Shown here: piece after piece, positions 23,507 through 38,283 of the stretch
Numbering within the stretch: position 1 is the stretch's first letter
Layout of the letters: the number at the start of each line of letters is the position of its first letter
Origin: Phorcus lineatus
Lineage: Eukaryota; Mollusca; Gastropoda; Trochida; Trochidae
Reading direction: 5' to 3'
Assembly: GCA_921293015.1 (NCBI GenBank)
Contig: OV121088.1
Location: forward strand, 16,219,645-16,283,644
DNA length: 64,000 nucleotides
The notes under the pieces: model-generated
Database searches by the model: none
Told to the model about the DNA's origin: nothing
What the model saw: the letters and a program-made list of their open reading frames with translations, nothing else
Translations under genes and position numbers: made by a program

Positions 23507-26500
23507 AGAACATCTAAAACAGTATGATAACCACCAACAATAACCTCCTTAAATGGAGATTAAATTCTGTTTCAGTAACAGCAAACGTAGACAAAATCTA
23601 GAAATCGTTCTCATATAACAAGTATCAGGTTTCAATAAAGTGTACCACTAGGTTTCCGTTGGGAAGGGAAACATTATAGGATTTTCCGCGCCGTTTATCT
23701 GAGATTAGGAAAAAGGGACAAACATGGGTATAACCAAAACATGGGGTATGATAACGATGTCAACAACGACTGAATCACGACAAAGTAGTACACTAATAGT
23801 AAAACTAAAATACGGTTATTTCATCATTAATTTCCATGATTGTTTTGTATTTTTATTGAATGCGCCTTTGGTCTGAAATCCATGTGACTTTTCCGTTTTC
23901 ATATACAATTCATGATTATTATTATTCATTTTTATATAAAATTTAAGTCGTTACTTAGGAAGATTAATATTGGTTTTCATTATAACTTAGCAATGTATTC
24001 ACACTACTCTTTTATTAGTATATATGTTTTGGCATTTGGAATATGATACTCTGCCTTAAGATCGTACTAAACTACCTAGACATATAGCAAAAGAAAGGTT
24101 CATTGCCTTTCAGTGCAGATTAAATTCTGTTTACAGTAATAGCAAACGTGGGGGGAAATTATTATTCCTTCCCGTTTAACACAAATTAAGACTGAAGGTT
24201 CGTTTGAGTGTGCTTATTGGTATGCCAAAAGGGATAAAATCGTGATAGGATTTTCTAGGTGTCTGATCTCTTGTTTTGCCACTCGTTTAATTTTCTTGGT
24301 ATCCAGCAAAACAAAGAATATGTGGTGTTGTGATAAGATTATTCAAGATAAAATGGCTACAGTAATATTTGGCCTAACCCATTTATTTGTCATATTTTAT
24401 TCTGCTTTTCATGAAACTGGTAACCAATCTAGCATTGTGGAAATCTATTTTACAGTTGTTATTTGATTCACGCAAGCGTGATTTGTTTAAAAAATGTTAT
24501 CGCTTAGGATAGACATACATGTACACAACACACAAAGCTTTCCATCTTAGTTAGTCTTAGTCTTGTAAATATGACATACTTGTCAAAACCTTCAAACACT
24601 TATATTATCTTTGATATCAAATTGTCATAAGAAGAAACATGTTCAACATAACAAAATGTAACAGTTAAGAAGAATCTACAAAGTATATCGGAAATGTCAT
24701 AATTATGATATTATTACTGAAATCAGATTATATTCCAATACAATAATACAACAAATGAAAAATAACTTGGTGATTCGTGATTTGTGCCATCGGCCATCTT
24801 TTTACGAGAAAATTCATTTTAACACGTGCATAATGTTTTAGTGCATTGTCGTGGTAAGATATCTTATGTCATACGTAAATTGAATTTAAATGATGATGTC
24901 GAAAAATTTCCTCACAATAACAGAACACCGTTTCCTTACCATTTTTGTAATCAAAATGTATCATAAGATTTAGGAATATGGTTGTCAGTACCATGGATTT
25001 TCCTTCCCTACTTTGTCCCACTTAAGAATGCTAGAATACCTGTAACGTCTATTTTGACTCCTCTAAATGGCATATGTCCTTCATTTGAAACAGCTTGATA
25101 AATGACTTCTCATTAAACCGGGTCCTCCTAATAACAGAACTAGTCATTTCAGACAGTCCTTTGTCAAACGACGACAAGAGCGATGACAAAGTTTCAAAAT
25201 CCGGCTTTTGAGTACAATGAGACGTCTGGAAACCGTGTTTCTCTGACATCTCAAAGCTTAATAGCTCTGTTACGTGAATTTAACTCAAATATTTTAGATG
25301 CCATTATTTTCTTGCAAGTGTGAGATACATCAAAACTAAATGTCTGAAATTTTCATCATTTCAATAGTGCCTTGAGTCAGCCTATATGATCAAGAATCCT
25401 CATCTTATTACATACATGATTTGATTAGGTAATGCTCCAATTTGATAACCTTTTGTAACCTCATAATAAATGCAATGGAAACCATGGGTTGTCGAAAACA
25501 ATGGATTTTATGTGGCAGCTATTATCAACTTTGACACAATTACTGGGTGATGATTACTTTAAACTCACACAGGCTGAGGGTTCATAAGAAGGCGCTCAAG
25601 GTCCTGCCTCAGGGGACCAAGAGATGATGCGAAAATCTGAGTCTAATTCCTTACATGAAGATGCATTGGGCATATCAGTTTTCTGTTATAACTAAGTGAT
25701 CATTCATAAAGTTAAGCATAACAAGTGTCATATCGCTACATATAAGCCCATGTGCTAATATCACATTTTTCATAAAAGCATTGGTTTAACGTGGGTTCCT
25801 GTATTTGGTTGTCTTTCATTTCATTAAACTTTTCACCACAAATGTTATGTCACGGGACATGGCTAAGACTTTACTTGATAAAATCAGAATTCACCCTAAA
25901 AAATTTCAAATAACTTTTACCAAGAAATGGTAATAAAAATCATCCCTCTGCACAATATCTTTGAAATAAATCCACGTGAATATCAACTTTAAAAAATCTA
26001 AATCTACCATTTCACCGTATTGAATTTCTGTAATTCCAATGACTAGTTTGTGAATAGTTAATATAAGTGCCTTCAAACGATATTGTGGGAGTAGAAATGA
26101 TCATTTACAGCAAAATAATCTAATTATGTCTTCAGAATGTCAAAACAAATCGTTTTTCATATCAAGTTTCATTTTCAAGCTCACTATAGCATAAGAATAA
26201 GCTCCTTATTTTTAATTTCATCTTTATGACTTTCATCTATACTCGAACTTTAAGGGATTCACTTCAAAAGTTAATGTAGTGATGATAGAAAATTTACGAT
26301 CTGAAATTCCCGCAGGTGGGCAATATTGTCAAAACCATCACCAGATCAATAACTACCTAAAAAGATTCATTTTTCTAAATTTATCTATGATACACAAGTA
26401 CTGATTTCAAGTTTTCGTAGGATATTGATGATGGAGCAGTTTTGAATTCTTGCAAATTAGATTTATTCAAAGATAAATGTGATAAGAAACTTGAATTTGA

Positions 26501-26861
26501 TTAGTTTACCTTAAAATAGGCGCATTTTAATAATTTGTTTTGTTTTTACCAAAAATGTGAATTATCTTAAAAAAATACTACAGTTTTTTTTATCTATGAC
26601 AAAGGTATATGATTTTCATTGTAACGATATAACAGTAGTAGAGAAAACAATTCGCTAATTTATTGGACAGGTCAATGTCAAAGGTAAAGATCACTAGTCG
26701 TGTTGAAGCAGGCAGGTTCATTGACTGTGTTTATTTAATGATTATCTAACGAGCTTCTCCTTTCATACCTCTTTTTTCACACCCCTTTTATACCCCGATT
26801 GATATTTTCTTTGTGCTGAAAATCCTGAATTAATTCTTGAGGAACACTGCCTTCATCACTC

Positions 26862-27170
26862 TCTCCCAACAGAGGTAACGCCGTCATAAATCCCTATACA
26901 ACCTATGTCTTAATACGAAAGTGTCTTTGGCTTTCGGCAGTTTCCCCTACCGACACAATATTGCAGCTTAAACTACCTGGCAATATTTAAGCCAATGAAA
27001 ACAATGAATGCATGAATAACATATTTGTTGTCACCAAGGCGTGTGCAATGATACAGTCGCAAAACGAGGTGTTTGTGTTCTGTAAAAAAAGACTCAAAGT
27101 GCAAGGAGCATATTCAAATAAAGTTTAGACTTTGGAAAGCTTTCGGAAATACCTTAGGCGATTTGAATGA
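26862..27170. mobile_element. Partial, diverged MITE copy
   Basis: Starts TCTCTCCCAACAGAGGTAAC and follows the reverse complement of the 18194-18651 element for about 300 bp, including the AACTACCTGGC and GAATGCATGAATAACATA stretches. The far inverted end is missing. Its internal end abuts the start of segmental copy B. Confidence 0.7.
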
Positions 27171-27179
27171 TAAACAAAA

Positions 27180-30100
27180 CTAGATTAGAAAAATAATTAA
27201 AGAAATTGATGCAACAAATTTTTTTGGCAGACCTTCTTCTTGATGTGCCGACTTAAGCATGTGAATCAATTTTTGCAACATCATTGGATGCCCAGGAAAA
27301 TGGATGTCAATTTCTCCCTTTTTACATATTATAACTTACAGTTACATATCATTAAAATCATGCAATTAAAAGGTCCCATCAATTGGACGTTGAACTTAAG
27401 CAAGGCATGGAGAACAGTAATGCCAACTCGCTTAAAGATTTACTTACCATTTAGGTATTCTGAAAGCTTATGTTAAAACCTTCTTGAGTTAGAATGCAAT
27501 TAATCGAATCCTCCACGTAGACAAAGCAGAATATGATTTGCTGAGGGGTACGAATAAATAGCCACTACCATTTCATCATGGTTTGCAGCCCCATTAAGGT
27601 ATTCGTCACTCAGACATTCAAATCCACAAATCCCAGGAAAGCATCATGAGTTTTGTACTTTCTTTGCTTGAAGTATAATATGTGGTTGATTTTCGCCTTT
27701 TGGCTCAAAATATTTGTATGATATGTAATATATATTGTCTTTATATTGGTTTTCGACAACGAAAACAACCAATTACGGAAAAACATTGAATTAAGCTATA
27801 TGAGTGTTATCAAATAATTATCTTAAAGTTAAAGGTTTTCATTCTGTTTCTTGTTTTTGTAACTCTACGCAAATCTACTTATTACCATATAAAGACTCTT
27901 CTGAAGGATTTTCTATGTTGCTTAAATGTTAGTGGTTTCCGATTCATGATATTGTCTTTTTGACCAATAATGTCTAGCCAATAATTCTCTACATGTTTGA
28001 AAGCAGGATTCATATATGAGAATAGCTACAAATGGATAAAAAAACTGCTTATACCGCAGACCAATCTCTATTGATAAGATAGACAACGTCTTTCATTGAT
28101 GCAAGCTCTGACGCTAAGATCTGAACATCAGACATTCAAATCCACATATCGGAAATCGACTAGCCATAAGCTTCCACTGAGTTACCCTATCTTCATGAGT
28201 TTACAGATATCCTTGCATTTGGTTTGAACAGTTGAGATTACCGTATTTGTTGTGAATTAGTACATTATATCTGCCGCAGTAGCTTCGAAAGACGCTTTCT
28301 GTAATTACAATCGCTAATGTCCTAAGTGATCTGATCTTTAGTTTTAACGATAGCAATTGAGTAAATGTATAATTAATTCATATTGGTAATATAAGGACGA
28401 AAAACGCATTGTTTCTATTAGAAGGAAAGCTATACACTTTTCAAGGGCAACATCGTATCGAAAATTTGCTATTTTTAGTGTTAAACGTTGATAACTTGTT
28501 GACATCTATATGTGTTTTTTTCATATGTTGTTTTAGTGGCTAAATTAGAGAATTAGTTTCCGTTGACAAACTTGTTCTTCCTAGTTTGATTGAGATCGTT
28601 AGAATGAGCAGTGTAGATATTGCACAAAAACCTATATAACAAGTAATTGTCACAAAGGTGACCTTGTTCCCAGCCCCAAAAAAGAAATGAGATAAAAAGA
28701 TGGACAAACATGATAGTTTCTACACAGTAGTCAACTTTTCATGATTGATTCAATTGTTATTATCCTTATGAAAGTCTACATACTGATATGACAGATGGCC
28801 TAAGCTCAAGGTTTGGGCCTTGTGATTATTGAAATACGTTAAGTTTCAAGGTGACCACAAATTCGTAATACATGTTGTCTTCTTCTTGAAATATTTCATT
28901 AATAATTTGTAGAAAACATTAATAATATTATATCAGTGTTACCAAAAGAACAAGTAACGAATGTAGACAATCAAACAATCAAATTATAATTGCTTAAACA
29001 AAGAAATATTAATACCATGTAATCAATAGTTTAAAAATGTTAAAAATAGGGAAGGGCATCAGAAGGACGATGCAATTTGATAACCACCTCTATTATTCTA
29101 GGAGTTGATTAAAATTGGTCATCACCGTAAGAAAATTCCATTTGAATTTATAGAATACGTTGGCGAAATCGATGAACCTTTCCCAGCTAACATAAATCAA
29201 AACTGAAGGTTCATTTGAGTTTGCTTATACCATAATGGATGGAAGCATGATAGAATTAACTGTGTCTGGTCTCTGACAAGAAGAGTTTTATAACTACAGA
29301 TACTGCAATAATTGTATTATTTTATTAACGATTAAAGTAATTTTATAAGCCATGCAATATTGAATGATAAGAAAACACATAAATAACTCCTGACTCAAAA
29401 CTATCTAAGACGATGGATTTCAGTCTTACATAGACTGAAGGTTCATTATAAAATGGTAAGATAATATGTTGAGAATTTCTGCTAATACAATTCCTGACAT
29501 TGGTATCAATGTTAAACATAAGCAACTAACTTATATGTTCCATTTTGCTTATATTACTAATAACCTGGCTTATATAACTAAAACCATTGTTTTAGCGTGG
29601 TTCACCTATTTCATCATTGTAGATTTTGTATGATTACTCGCCCGTTGAAGATACCGCTGTTTAATGAATCTACAATGTTATTACGTCACATGACGTCACA
29701 ATTGTTAAGCATGACGTCACAATGTTAGCGCCGTGGCAACAATGGTAATCTCGGCGATTTCCATGCTTTTTTTAAAATATAATTCAGCGAGTAATAAATA
29801 AAATACTAAACTTAGTCCCGTTTAATTACATTTTTATGAAACTCGTGAATGGTATCGGTATCTAACTCGCTTTCGCTCGTTACTTACCAAACCACACACT
29901 CGTTTCATGAATATGTTATTAAACGGGACGTCGTCTAGTATTCTCTATATACTATTTAGTGCTATTGTTTCAATCTATGCCACCGGTATAATGGTAGTAA
30001 ATAAATGTTTCAAGTGTATCATATGCACTTTATCAAATGTTTTGTAATTCAAATATTCACACTGTTTCATGCTGCAAAGGATAACATTATTAATGTTTAT

Positions 30101-33100
30101 ATTCATTACAAAAAAATTATGAATATTAAGATATTTATGAAGCTTGTAGCCAAGTGCCATCTGTCCTACTTCTGGCAGCCACCTTTGTACTTGATAAATG
30201 ATAGTGCCATCAAAAGATGTTTTAAAAAGCAATTTTATCTTAACTGTCTCGTGAATTAAAAAACAGACCAGTTTCATTCCAACTATGTCGAAATGAGATC
30301 AGGTTTTGATCTTGCATCATATCCTAATGACCATCATCGATTACACAGGGGAAAATATTCATTGCACAAGTTAAAGCAATAGAAGTAGTTAACAAAACAT
30401 CAGTGTCTCATGTATAGATTTTGTTCTGAACGGCCGGAGCAAATCCATTGCAAAGAAATTCGTTTATTATCTTTGACGTCCTTCCAGTTAATTTTTACTT
30501 ACATCGTAAGTAAATACACGGACTTCACCACAGCTGAGGCCTTAGTTTCTTTGCATTGTGTAAGTTCCATTAGAATAACTGTCGCGGGACTTGTGAGAAA
30601 ATTGGATAGTGAAATTGAATAATGCCGTTCAAACAATTACTACATAACGAAATAGACTGCACTTTAGAAATGTCATCTTCTTATTTAAAAAAAAATATTG
30701 AAAAAAATTATGCTATTTTAATTACCTTTGTTACCCGTATCTTGTTTTCAAGTAGGAAATTACCACAATATAAGACATCATACCTCAAAGACAAATACGG
30801 GCTAGTGGATTGACAAGCTTCTCTTTAATGTAGTAATTATACTTTTTTGAGACATTTCTGCTCATCTTATAATAATGTTGAATACACTATTTCATACCTT
30901 TACTTTTTTCAAAAAGTATATATATAATCCTTTCTCTATTTGAATATGAAGATGAAACACAGCTGAAAACTTTTATCACCTTAATACCATGTTTGTTATG
31001 TAGTTAATCCCCGCCAGACGAAACGTGATATTGTTGATCTACCTATTATTTGCAATAGCTTTGTATAGAGCTTTGCCTACTATACTTGATGTTTTATGTG
31101 TTATAACGGTAAGCAAATGACACAAATCTTGGTCAGTGTCATACCCTGCATAGTGCTGACGAGGAAATAACATTTTCACGTCTCACATATAGGACAAAAA
31201 TAGCTGTAAGGTAACTATCTTAATAAACAGTGTCAATTCAGTAATTGGTGAAAGAAGCGTCCGACTGTAAATGAAACCTCCTAACATATATCAGATTTAT
31301 TTAGAATGTACAATGTAAGTAAACCATTTACCATTTGGAACTAGTAAATCATATTAATGACAAATGAATTGTTTCCTTAAAAGTATTTATACTTAACGCA
31401 GGTATTACAATGCATTAATGAAAACTTTAATGTTTTCATATCTGATAGAAATACTTAAAAAAGCAAGGAGTTGAATATCGTCAATAAGCCTGTTGCAATC
31501 ACGAGTAGAAATTCATTGCTGGACTGCAGCAAGGACGATGTCTAGTCCATCTTTCATCAGACAATAAGCTCGAAGAGAGGACAATGGTGCCATTGATCAC
31601 CATGACAGGACTCCTTCTGGACGATTATGGCAGATATGCACATGGAAAAAATCCTTTTGCTCTTCGTCATTAAGGCAACTTTATTTTGATCATGCTCTTA
31701 TTGTGCGAATTTCCGACAGTTTCACATTTTTAATACCGCAGTCAGTTTTCTAATCAGCAATCCAAACTGCGCTGTTTATTGGACATACACAAATTGAATA
31801 TTAATAAAATCAACATCCACAGCTACTTGTATATCCTGTCCTACAATTTTTTACAATCATTCATACCAGAAAAGTTAAATCATTCAATCAAAATATCCCG
31901 TCCATTAGACATATAAAAGATAAATTTCAATTCTTCTTCTGCCAAACCGATTTGCCCCTGGACTAAGGTTGGAATTTGCTTACACAGACAAATAAACCCT
32001 TTTAGCATGAATACATTAGCAAAGACAATCATTCATGAGGTTAATGTCAATTGTCACTAATATCATCTTTAGTGAAAATTAACCTATTTCAATCCTTTAC
32101 TAAAACAATCCAGGATATGATTACTTTGGTGTGCGAATAAAGAATAGCTATTGCCCCAGACAATTAATCATCATCAATGAGAAATAATTGTTTAATTCAT
32201 TTCCACCCTTTTAAATCAACAAATAAAAGAGGACATCAGATTTATCCCCTTGAATGTATTTATTTTCGCTTATTTGAAATCTCGTAACTTTCCACTTGGG
32301 TTTCGAAGATTGTGAATCGATTTTTATGCAACACTTCTTCTCCATTAACATCAACACATCACATGAGGTCATCAAATTGAGCTCCGTGGCACCCAATTAG
32401 AGTTTGGTTATTTCCTATTTTCTCTGGACAAAACTGTACTCTGTGTACTTTATAGTAGGATATACAGATGAATATGTTCTTGCTTGAACCTCAGACCAAC
32501 ATCTCATGATGAGATAGAGAATTACTTCATATCATCAAAGCTTTACACTAAGATCTCTACATAAGACATTTCCGCATTCTTTAGATACTAATATTAAGTT
32601 TAAAAACTATTCCGCTGATTCCTCTTTTTAAAAGCATAATGGAAATTTTTAATCCGGCATATCTATGGTAGAAAAGTCGACAATAACCTCTACCATTCCT
32701 AAAGGTTTTCGGTTTAATGGTGGAGATTACATTCGGTATTAACAGTGAACGTATACAAAATCGATGGATCCTTCTCATTTGAGTGTGCTCATAAGAATAC
32801 CGTACGGGAGAGAAACATGATTAGATTTCCTGTGCCTCACTCTTAGAAAAGGAAGAATTGACCAACATGGTTGCAACTTAATTTAGGCTGAGAAACATCA
32901 TGAAAATGATAATGCAACAATAATAATTCTGTTTGTATTCCACTGACGTCTTTTTCAAAGGAAAGTAATGATGGTTTTTATTCCATCTAAGAATTGCATT
33001 TACAATGATCTTTTTACAGCATGTGTTTTGTTTCACTTATAGAACATGGCACTTTTGCCTTAAGAAAGTACTATTTTGTTCTTTAGAAAGTTATAAAAAC

Positions 33101-34430
33101 CTTCGCAGTGAGATATGGAGATCATGTTTTATCTATGTCGGTGTAAATGGAATTGGTTCTCTTGTTTTTGTTATAGCCAAACTAGGGGAAAATTTAATAG
33201 AAAAAGGTAATACTGATTACTATTTTGCCTATTAGATCTATTTGCAGAAAACTATTTACCTATGTTTAGAACTGTAATTAGGGCTAATTAGGTGAGGTCT
33301 GACTGAATGGATCCTGTTATCAATGATCAAGAATGAATGTTTGACATTCCATCCAGGAGGAATGAAAAAAACATCATGAATTAATGTTGTTTTATCTCTG
33401 GCCAAATCTTAATAAATAACCATGGACAAAATCATTTCTTTTCCTCTGGAAATAATGTAGAGGGATAAATGAAAAACCTTCAGTCAAGTCTCACAAATAT
33501 CAAGGTTAACAATCAGTTTTTTGGAAAAATTGTTATGTGTGAATTATTCAAATCATTTCATGGTAGTAGAGGCGTTTTAATATTTTCTCATCAAATTACA
33601 GATATGTGGGCATACTTCCGTGTGCTTTATAAAAATTAACATTGCATTTTGTATATTAATCTTATCATCAAGCAAAACACAAAACATGTGTTGTTGTGGT
33701 AAGATCAACCAAGAGAAATTGCCTATAAAAATGTTTGGTTTCAACCCACCTATTTGTAATAGTTTATTGAGTTCTGTTCTGTATCAACTGCGTTGACCAA
33801 TCAAGTATTTTTTTTAAAAATGATTTATTTGAGTAAGGTATGTATTTTTATGAACATTCCCAAAGTGTTTAAAAAATATTGATAGACTTTGATACCGTAA
33901 AACGTAAAGCTTTGCTTTCTTTAGTCGTTTTTCTTGAATATGTAAATGATTAGCAATACGAAGATTAATCATAGCTTGTTTGATCCTAATCGATACAACT
34001 TGAAAAACATACAGTCAAAACTGTTTAACAAGTTTTACTGAATTTTGTTATTATATATTTGTAATAAACATATTCAATTCTATTTATCTCATCAACTTAT
34101 TACAATTCCAAAGCTGTTTTTACAATTGTCGTTTTAAAAATAATATCAAGATGATATGTTGAATATAGTATTTCAATTAAAAAGAAAATGATTACAATGA
34201 CAATCTCTCTTGAATACATCACCGTAAGTATTAACTTGAACAATTCATTAAAACAGCTTAACATTTTACCTTCTCAAATTTCCGTACATCCAATAACCAG
34301 TGTTGTCCATTTTCAATATCAGTGCCATCAAATTGATGTTGTGGGAGTAGAGATAATAGTGGGCAGTTACACATACTGCAACATAATCTGATTATGTCTT
34401 CAGAATGTCAAAACAGATCACGTTCCTTTC
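27180..34430 (+). repeat. Segmental duplication, copy B
   Basis: Second copy of the segment described at 16980-26170, in the same orientation and about 2 kb shorter because it lacks several insertions found in copy A. No gene is recognised in it. The block at 30502-30608 matches 20280-20385 over 106 bp without a gap, but changes fall equally in all codon positions, which argues against coding constraint. Confidence 0.75.
29802..29943. repeat. Foldback element about 140 bp
   Basis: Imperfect inverted repeat: the left arm contains AATACTA, GTCCCGTTTAAT and ATGAAACTCGTG, and the reverse complement of the right arm contains the same words in the same order. The small internal part has CTCGCTTTCGCTCG. 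Just to the left (29680-29720) are two TGACGTCA palindromes. It resembles a small MITE. Confidence 0.6.
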
Positions 34431-37125
34431 CAAATATTACTATAGAAATTGGGTTATATATAGGAAATAAGCTTCTGATTTCTCAACAAATTTATTTTTA
34501 CCTTCATCTGTACACAAGCAGTTAAGAATTCATAAATACGTTGTGACAGTAACGGTAAATGTCAAAAGATCACTGTTTCTTATCTCAGCATCTGCAAAAG
34601 GACGAATGCCCTTCAGGAATTCGTATTCTGATGTCAATAAATTGGCATAAGTCTGATACTATTACAAGCACTGAATATCAAAACAGCCTACCAGTTTACT
34701 TTCAATATAAGAATTACTGTTGCACTGCTAAACAGGCGAAAAGCACTTTATTAAGAGTCTTCAAAGTCATCTTTTTCTCGTATCTCATTATCCAAAAAAG
34801 TAAGAATGTTCGTTCAGAACGAGTTCAAGTGAACGAGGTCTCCGGCAGCTACAGGTCCTAGAATTTTATCTGCTCCCGGAAAAGTACAAGACTTTCAACC
34901 TTTCTTACCTTGTTTTGTTTACATCATTATATACAAAATTATATATACATCTGATTTTTATTTTAAATTAAAGTCAAAGTGAACCAGTCAACCATAACTT
35001 TGCGTCCTACATGCTTCAGTGAAAAGTCAGTATAGTTCATTTCTTGAACAGTTATCTGCATGAATAAGATAACACTTGATGAACTACGTGCATACAAAAA
35101 TCCTTATGTGGGTCAAATTTGAAAAGAACAAAGTTATGAACGTTATTTAACCATACCTGGAAAAAACACAATTAGTCATGAACAATCTGAAAAACAAATT
35201 CTGTTATCAACGAAATATCATCTGGTCCGTTCCTACGTCGAAAGCTTCACTTTTTGAAACACCTCAGTTTCAAATTTCATAGAAAGGTGGTCAGAGAGAC
35301 ATTCTGGCCTATCAAATTCAATCAACTGGAAGTTTAAAATTGACTTTAATCTTTTAATAAGGTATCTAAGAGTCTGAATCTTTGAAATATAGCATTAAAA
35401 CGAAGTACATGTATGTCAGAAAATTGACATACTCTATCCAACATCGATTTTAGGCAGTGGTTTCTTAAAGTTAAACTTCATATGTGTTATATCTTACGCG
35501 AGACATGTAAATATGCGTTTAATGTCTTCTTCAGATTGACTTTTGTAAGTTTCAGTTTAAGCTTCCTGGTCTGAATTTTTAACTAATGACAGAAGGTACA
35601 GATAGCAAAAAATTTAACAACCCTATACACGCACTACATGATTATATACCATAGCATATGTTCTACTCTTTACTAATTGAATGATGGTGGCTTATTACTT
35701 ATAATATAGACTAATACTCAGAGGATAGTGGCGTGTGGTTATAATGTTGATTGGTACTTTTGCTGATGAGGTATTTCATCCATCTGATTGGAAATTAATG
35801 AAGGTTTGCGGATAACACTGTATGATCCAATTCAGCCAGGATGGATTTTGTAATATAAGCACTTTGATGAATGCTTTATTTTCAGCATATCACTACTTTT
35901 CACCGATTTAATATTTGCCATAGCTACCTGAAATACATAGAGAAACATTTTTATGGATTAAAACTTCTTTATTGCAAGAATGCGACGTTTCGGTGTAGTT
36001 ACTAACACTTTCTTGATAACGATTTTAGTAACTAAACCCTTTTCTTCATACAATGTGATGGCCATTCGTAGATGTGCCTATGACGTGATATGACGTTGAC
36101 ATGAATGTCATACCCGATTTTCCATTCGCGTTCTATATGGGTCAATTCTGATGTTTGTAAAGGTGCAGACGAAATTGTGATTCATCAACAAATCAGACTT
36201 CTATAGTTTCTTAGGTTCAGGTTCTTGATTTTCAAACACCACAGAACGTTCAAATACAAATTGCAACTCAACGGTTTTAATTTGACGTATTGCGACGTTT
36301 TTATTTTCGCCTCTCAGTTGAACCTCTTTTCCATAAAAAAGGTTAAAGATACTTAATTCTTTTGCGCCTATTCTCATTTAAAAATTATTGTAATGTTTTC
36401 TAAACAACGTTAAATGCTTTTTTAAACAAGCGACAAGTAAAACGTGTCCCTTTTTGCGCTGTTGCTGGAAATACACACACATGCTGTCATGGAAAGAAAT
36501 ATTATTGTTGCATTGTGTTTTCTGCTTTTAAACAAGTCCAACATTATTTAATCCATTTCTGTTTTTCCTTTTTTGTAAAATTGAGTAGAATTTTTTTAAT
36601 AAAAGAAACATTACTGGTGTATATCAGCGTGAATTCCATTTGCATGTGACTATACTATTATATACCATAGATTATTTCACACCACGAATGAAATTTATTT
36701 CATTTACAATCACTGAATGTCAATAATAAAGTCCTCAGCACATGAACCTCTGTGATGGTATCAGTTCGATCTGCCTGAACATGCTTATGGTATTTGACAC
36801 CCAAGAGTAATGGTATAAGTAGTCTAAATAAAATATGATGTTTTATAAACATGCACCTACACAAATTAGCTTGACATTCATCATTCAAAAATTATTAATG
36901 CATGAAAATTTCCACTTGCCATGAACGCCTGACAAGTCATGCAGATGCAAGATGCAGGTTGTAAGTTACTAACCGTCAATTCTTGTTCTTTGTTACAATA
37001 TTAACGTTAAATTGAGTAAAATACACTTTAAAGAAGGTTGGTTTGAAGCCTTGGACGATAGGATCCCAACACGATCAACAATTTCATTAGAAGGAAATCT
37101 ATCTATCACTTAGTGATGAAGTAAT
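34431..37125. other. No gene recognised
   Basis: AT-rich sequence with only short, motif-free reading frames (100 codons at 34559-34861 is the longest at its edge). Confidence 0.4.
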
Positions 37126-37126
37126 T

Positions 37127-37435
37127 GTGAGGTGAGGTGAGTTGGTGTTTAACGCCGCTTTCAAGATTATTTCGCGGCTGCTAGTAATATTGCAGGGAGA
37201 AAGCCCGCAACACCATTGTGGCTATGTATTGCGGTGAAACCTGCGAGCATCGGCTGGAACTAGCGAACCACGGGTGGTACTGCGCTGAATTTCAGTGTAG
37301 CATTGCACCCAAACCTGACTGCGTGTAGAACAGTTCTCTACTGCAGAAAAAGTTGCCGAGCCCCTGGCGGGATTCGAACCGCGGACCTTCTGATCCGAAG
37401 CCGAACGCGCTAACAACTGCGCTAACCCCCTTCCC
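37127..37435 (-). mobile_element. tRNA-derived SINE
   Basis: Read on the minus strand, the head (about 37428 to 37356) has a Pol III A-box-like TTAGCGCAGTTGTTAGCG and a B box GCGGTTCGAATCCCGCC, as in a tRNA, but the acceptor stem does not pair, so it is not a tRNA gene. A unique body of about 180 bp follows, then a tail GTTAAACACCAACTCACC with CACCT repeats. The tail resembles that of the SINE at 20912-21161. Internal transcription by RNA polymerase III is the expected expression mode. Confidence 0.8.
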
Positions 37436-38283
37436 CCCATGAGTGATGAAGTTAACAGTTTACATAAATAGGGAGGCTTTACATATGTGCTATGGTTTAT
37501 TTACAATACTTTAACCAATTAAACAATCCTAACTACACTACATGATAATATGTAGGCAACTCACATGACGGACCTTACCGAGAATATGAAACAAACTACC
37601 ACTAACCTATTGCGGGACCAATCAACGTAACCGCAGGAGAAGAAACAACCTGTCGAATAACCATACACAACTTCGCAACCGCAGGTCAAACCAACAGCAC
37701 TCCAACGGGACCGTGAGTGATAACTAAATCTTAGGATAATACCAAATATCCAAAGTTGAGACCAGACTGAATAATTTTTACTGAGACACAATTCCTTCCG
37801 TCTAATAGGACAAAATCCTATTTTAAAAAGCTTCTAAATACGAAAACATAGAAATTGATATGGGAGAACAGTCCATCCTAGACTGCTAAGATTTGAGGAG
37901 CCCAATCTGCAAGAAACGATTAATTGTCATTAAAATAAAGTGATCCCCTGCCGTATATTTTAATTTGACATTGAAAAGAAAGTGAAGAATACTCCATCTA
38001 AACAAAATTCTATGAACAAGTTTTATTTCCAATAAGGTTAATCATAGGCGGTGACATATTTTCAATAATAGCAAATGTGCACATATCAGAGCGAGTTATC
38101 GTATTTTTACGTTTGTGACGTCATAAAAGCATTATTCATTAAGTCACCATAGCAGGCCGTTGAAAGCATTGGAGACCGTTTTCTGAATATTTCCATGCGT
38201 TTGAAATGGAATAGAATCGATAATAAAGAAAATGAAAGAACCCTCGGAAGTGTGACAATCATGCGAATTCTATGTGTATAATC

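Larger units (their letters stand above)
16980..26170 (+). repeat. Segmental duplication, copy A
   Basis: Blocks in this interval recur in the same order and orientation in 27180-34430: 17320-17420 with 27540-27645, 18000-18150 with 28020-28180, 20020-20385 with 30245-30608, 21300-21385 with 30985-31095, 21975-22050 with 31765-31840, 22480-22620 with 32360-32530, 24290-24410 with 33655-33770, 26050-26165 with 34315-34425. Identity by eye is roughly 75-80 percent, in places without indels for over 100 bp. Part of the block near 18000-18150 is echoed again at 22600-22690, so the unit itself is internally repetitive. No protein-coding gene is recognised inside. Confidence 0.75.

Noticed and set aside
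37356-37428. tRNA gene on the minus strand
   Set aside because: A and B boxes are present but the acceptor stem does not pair, and the sequence continues into a SINE body and tail.
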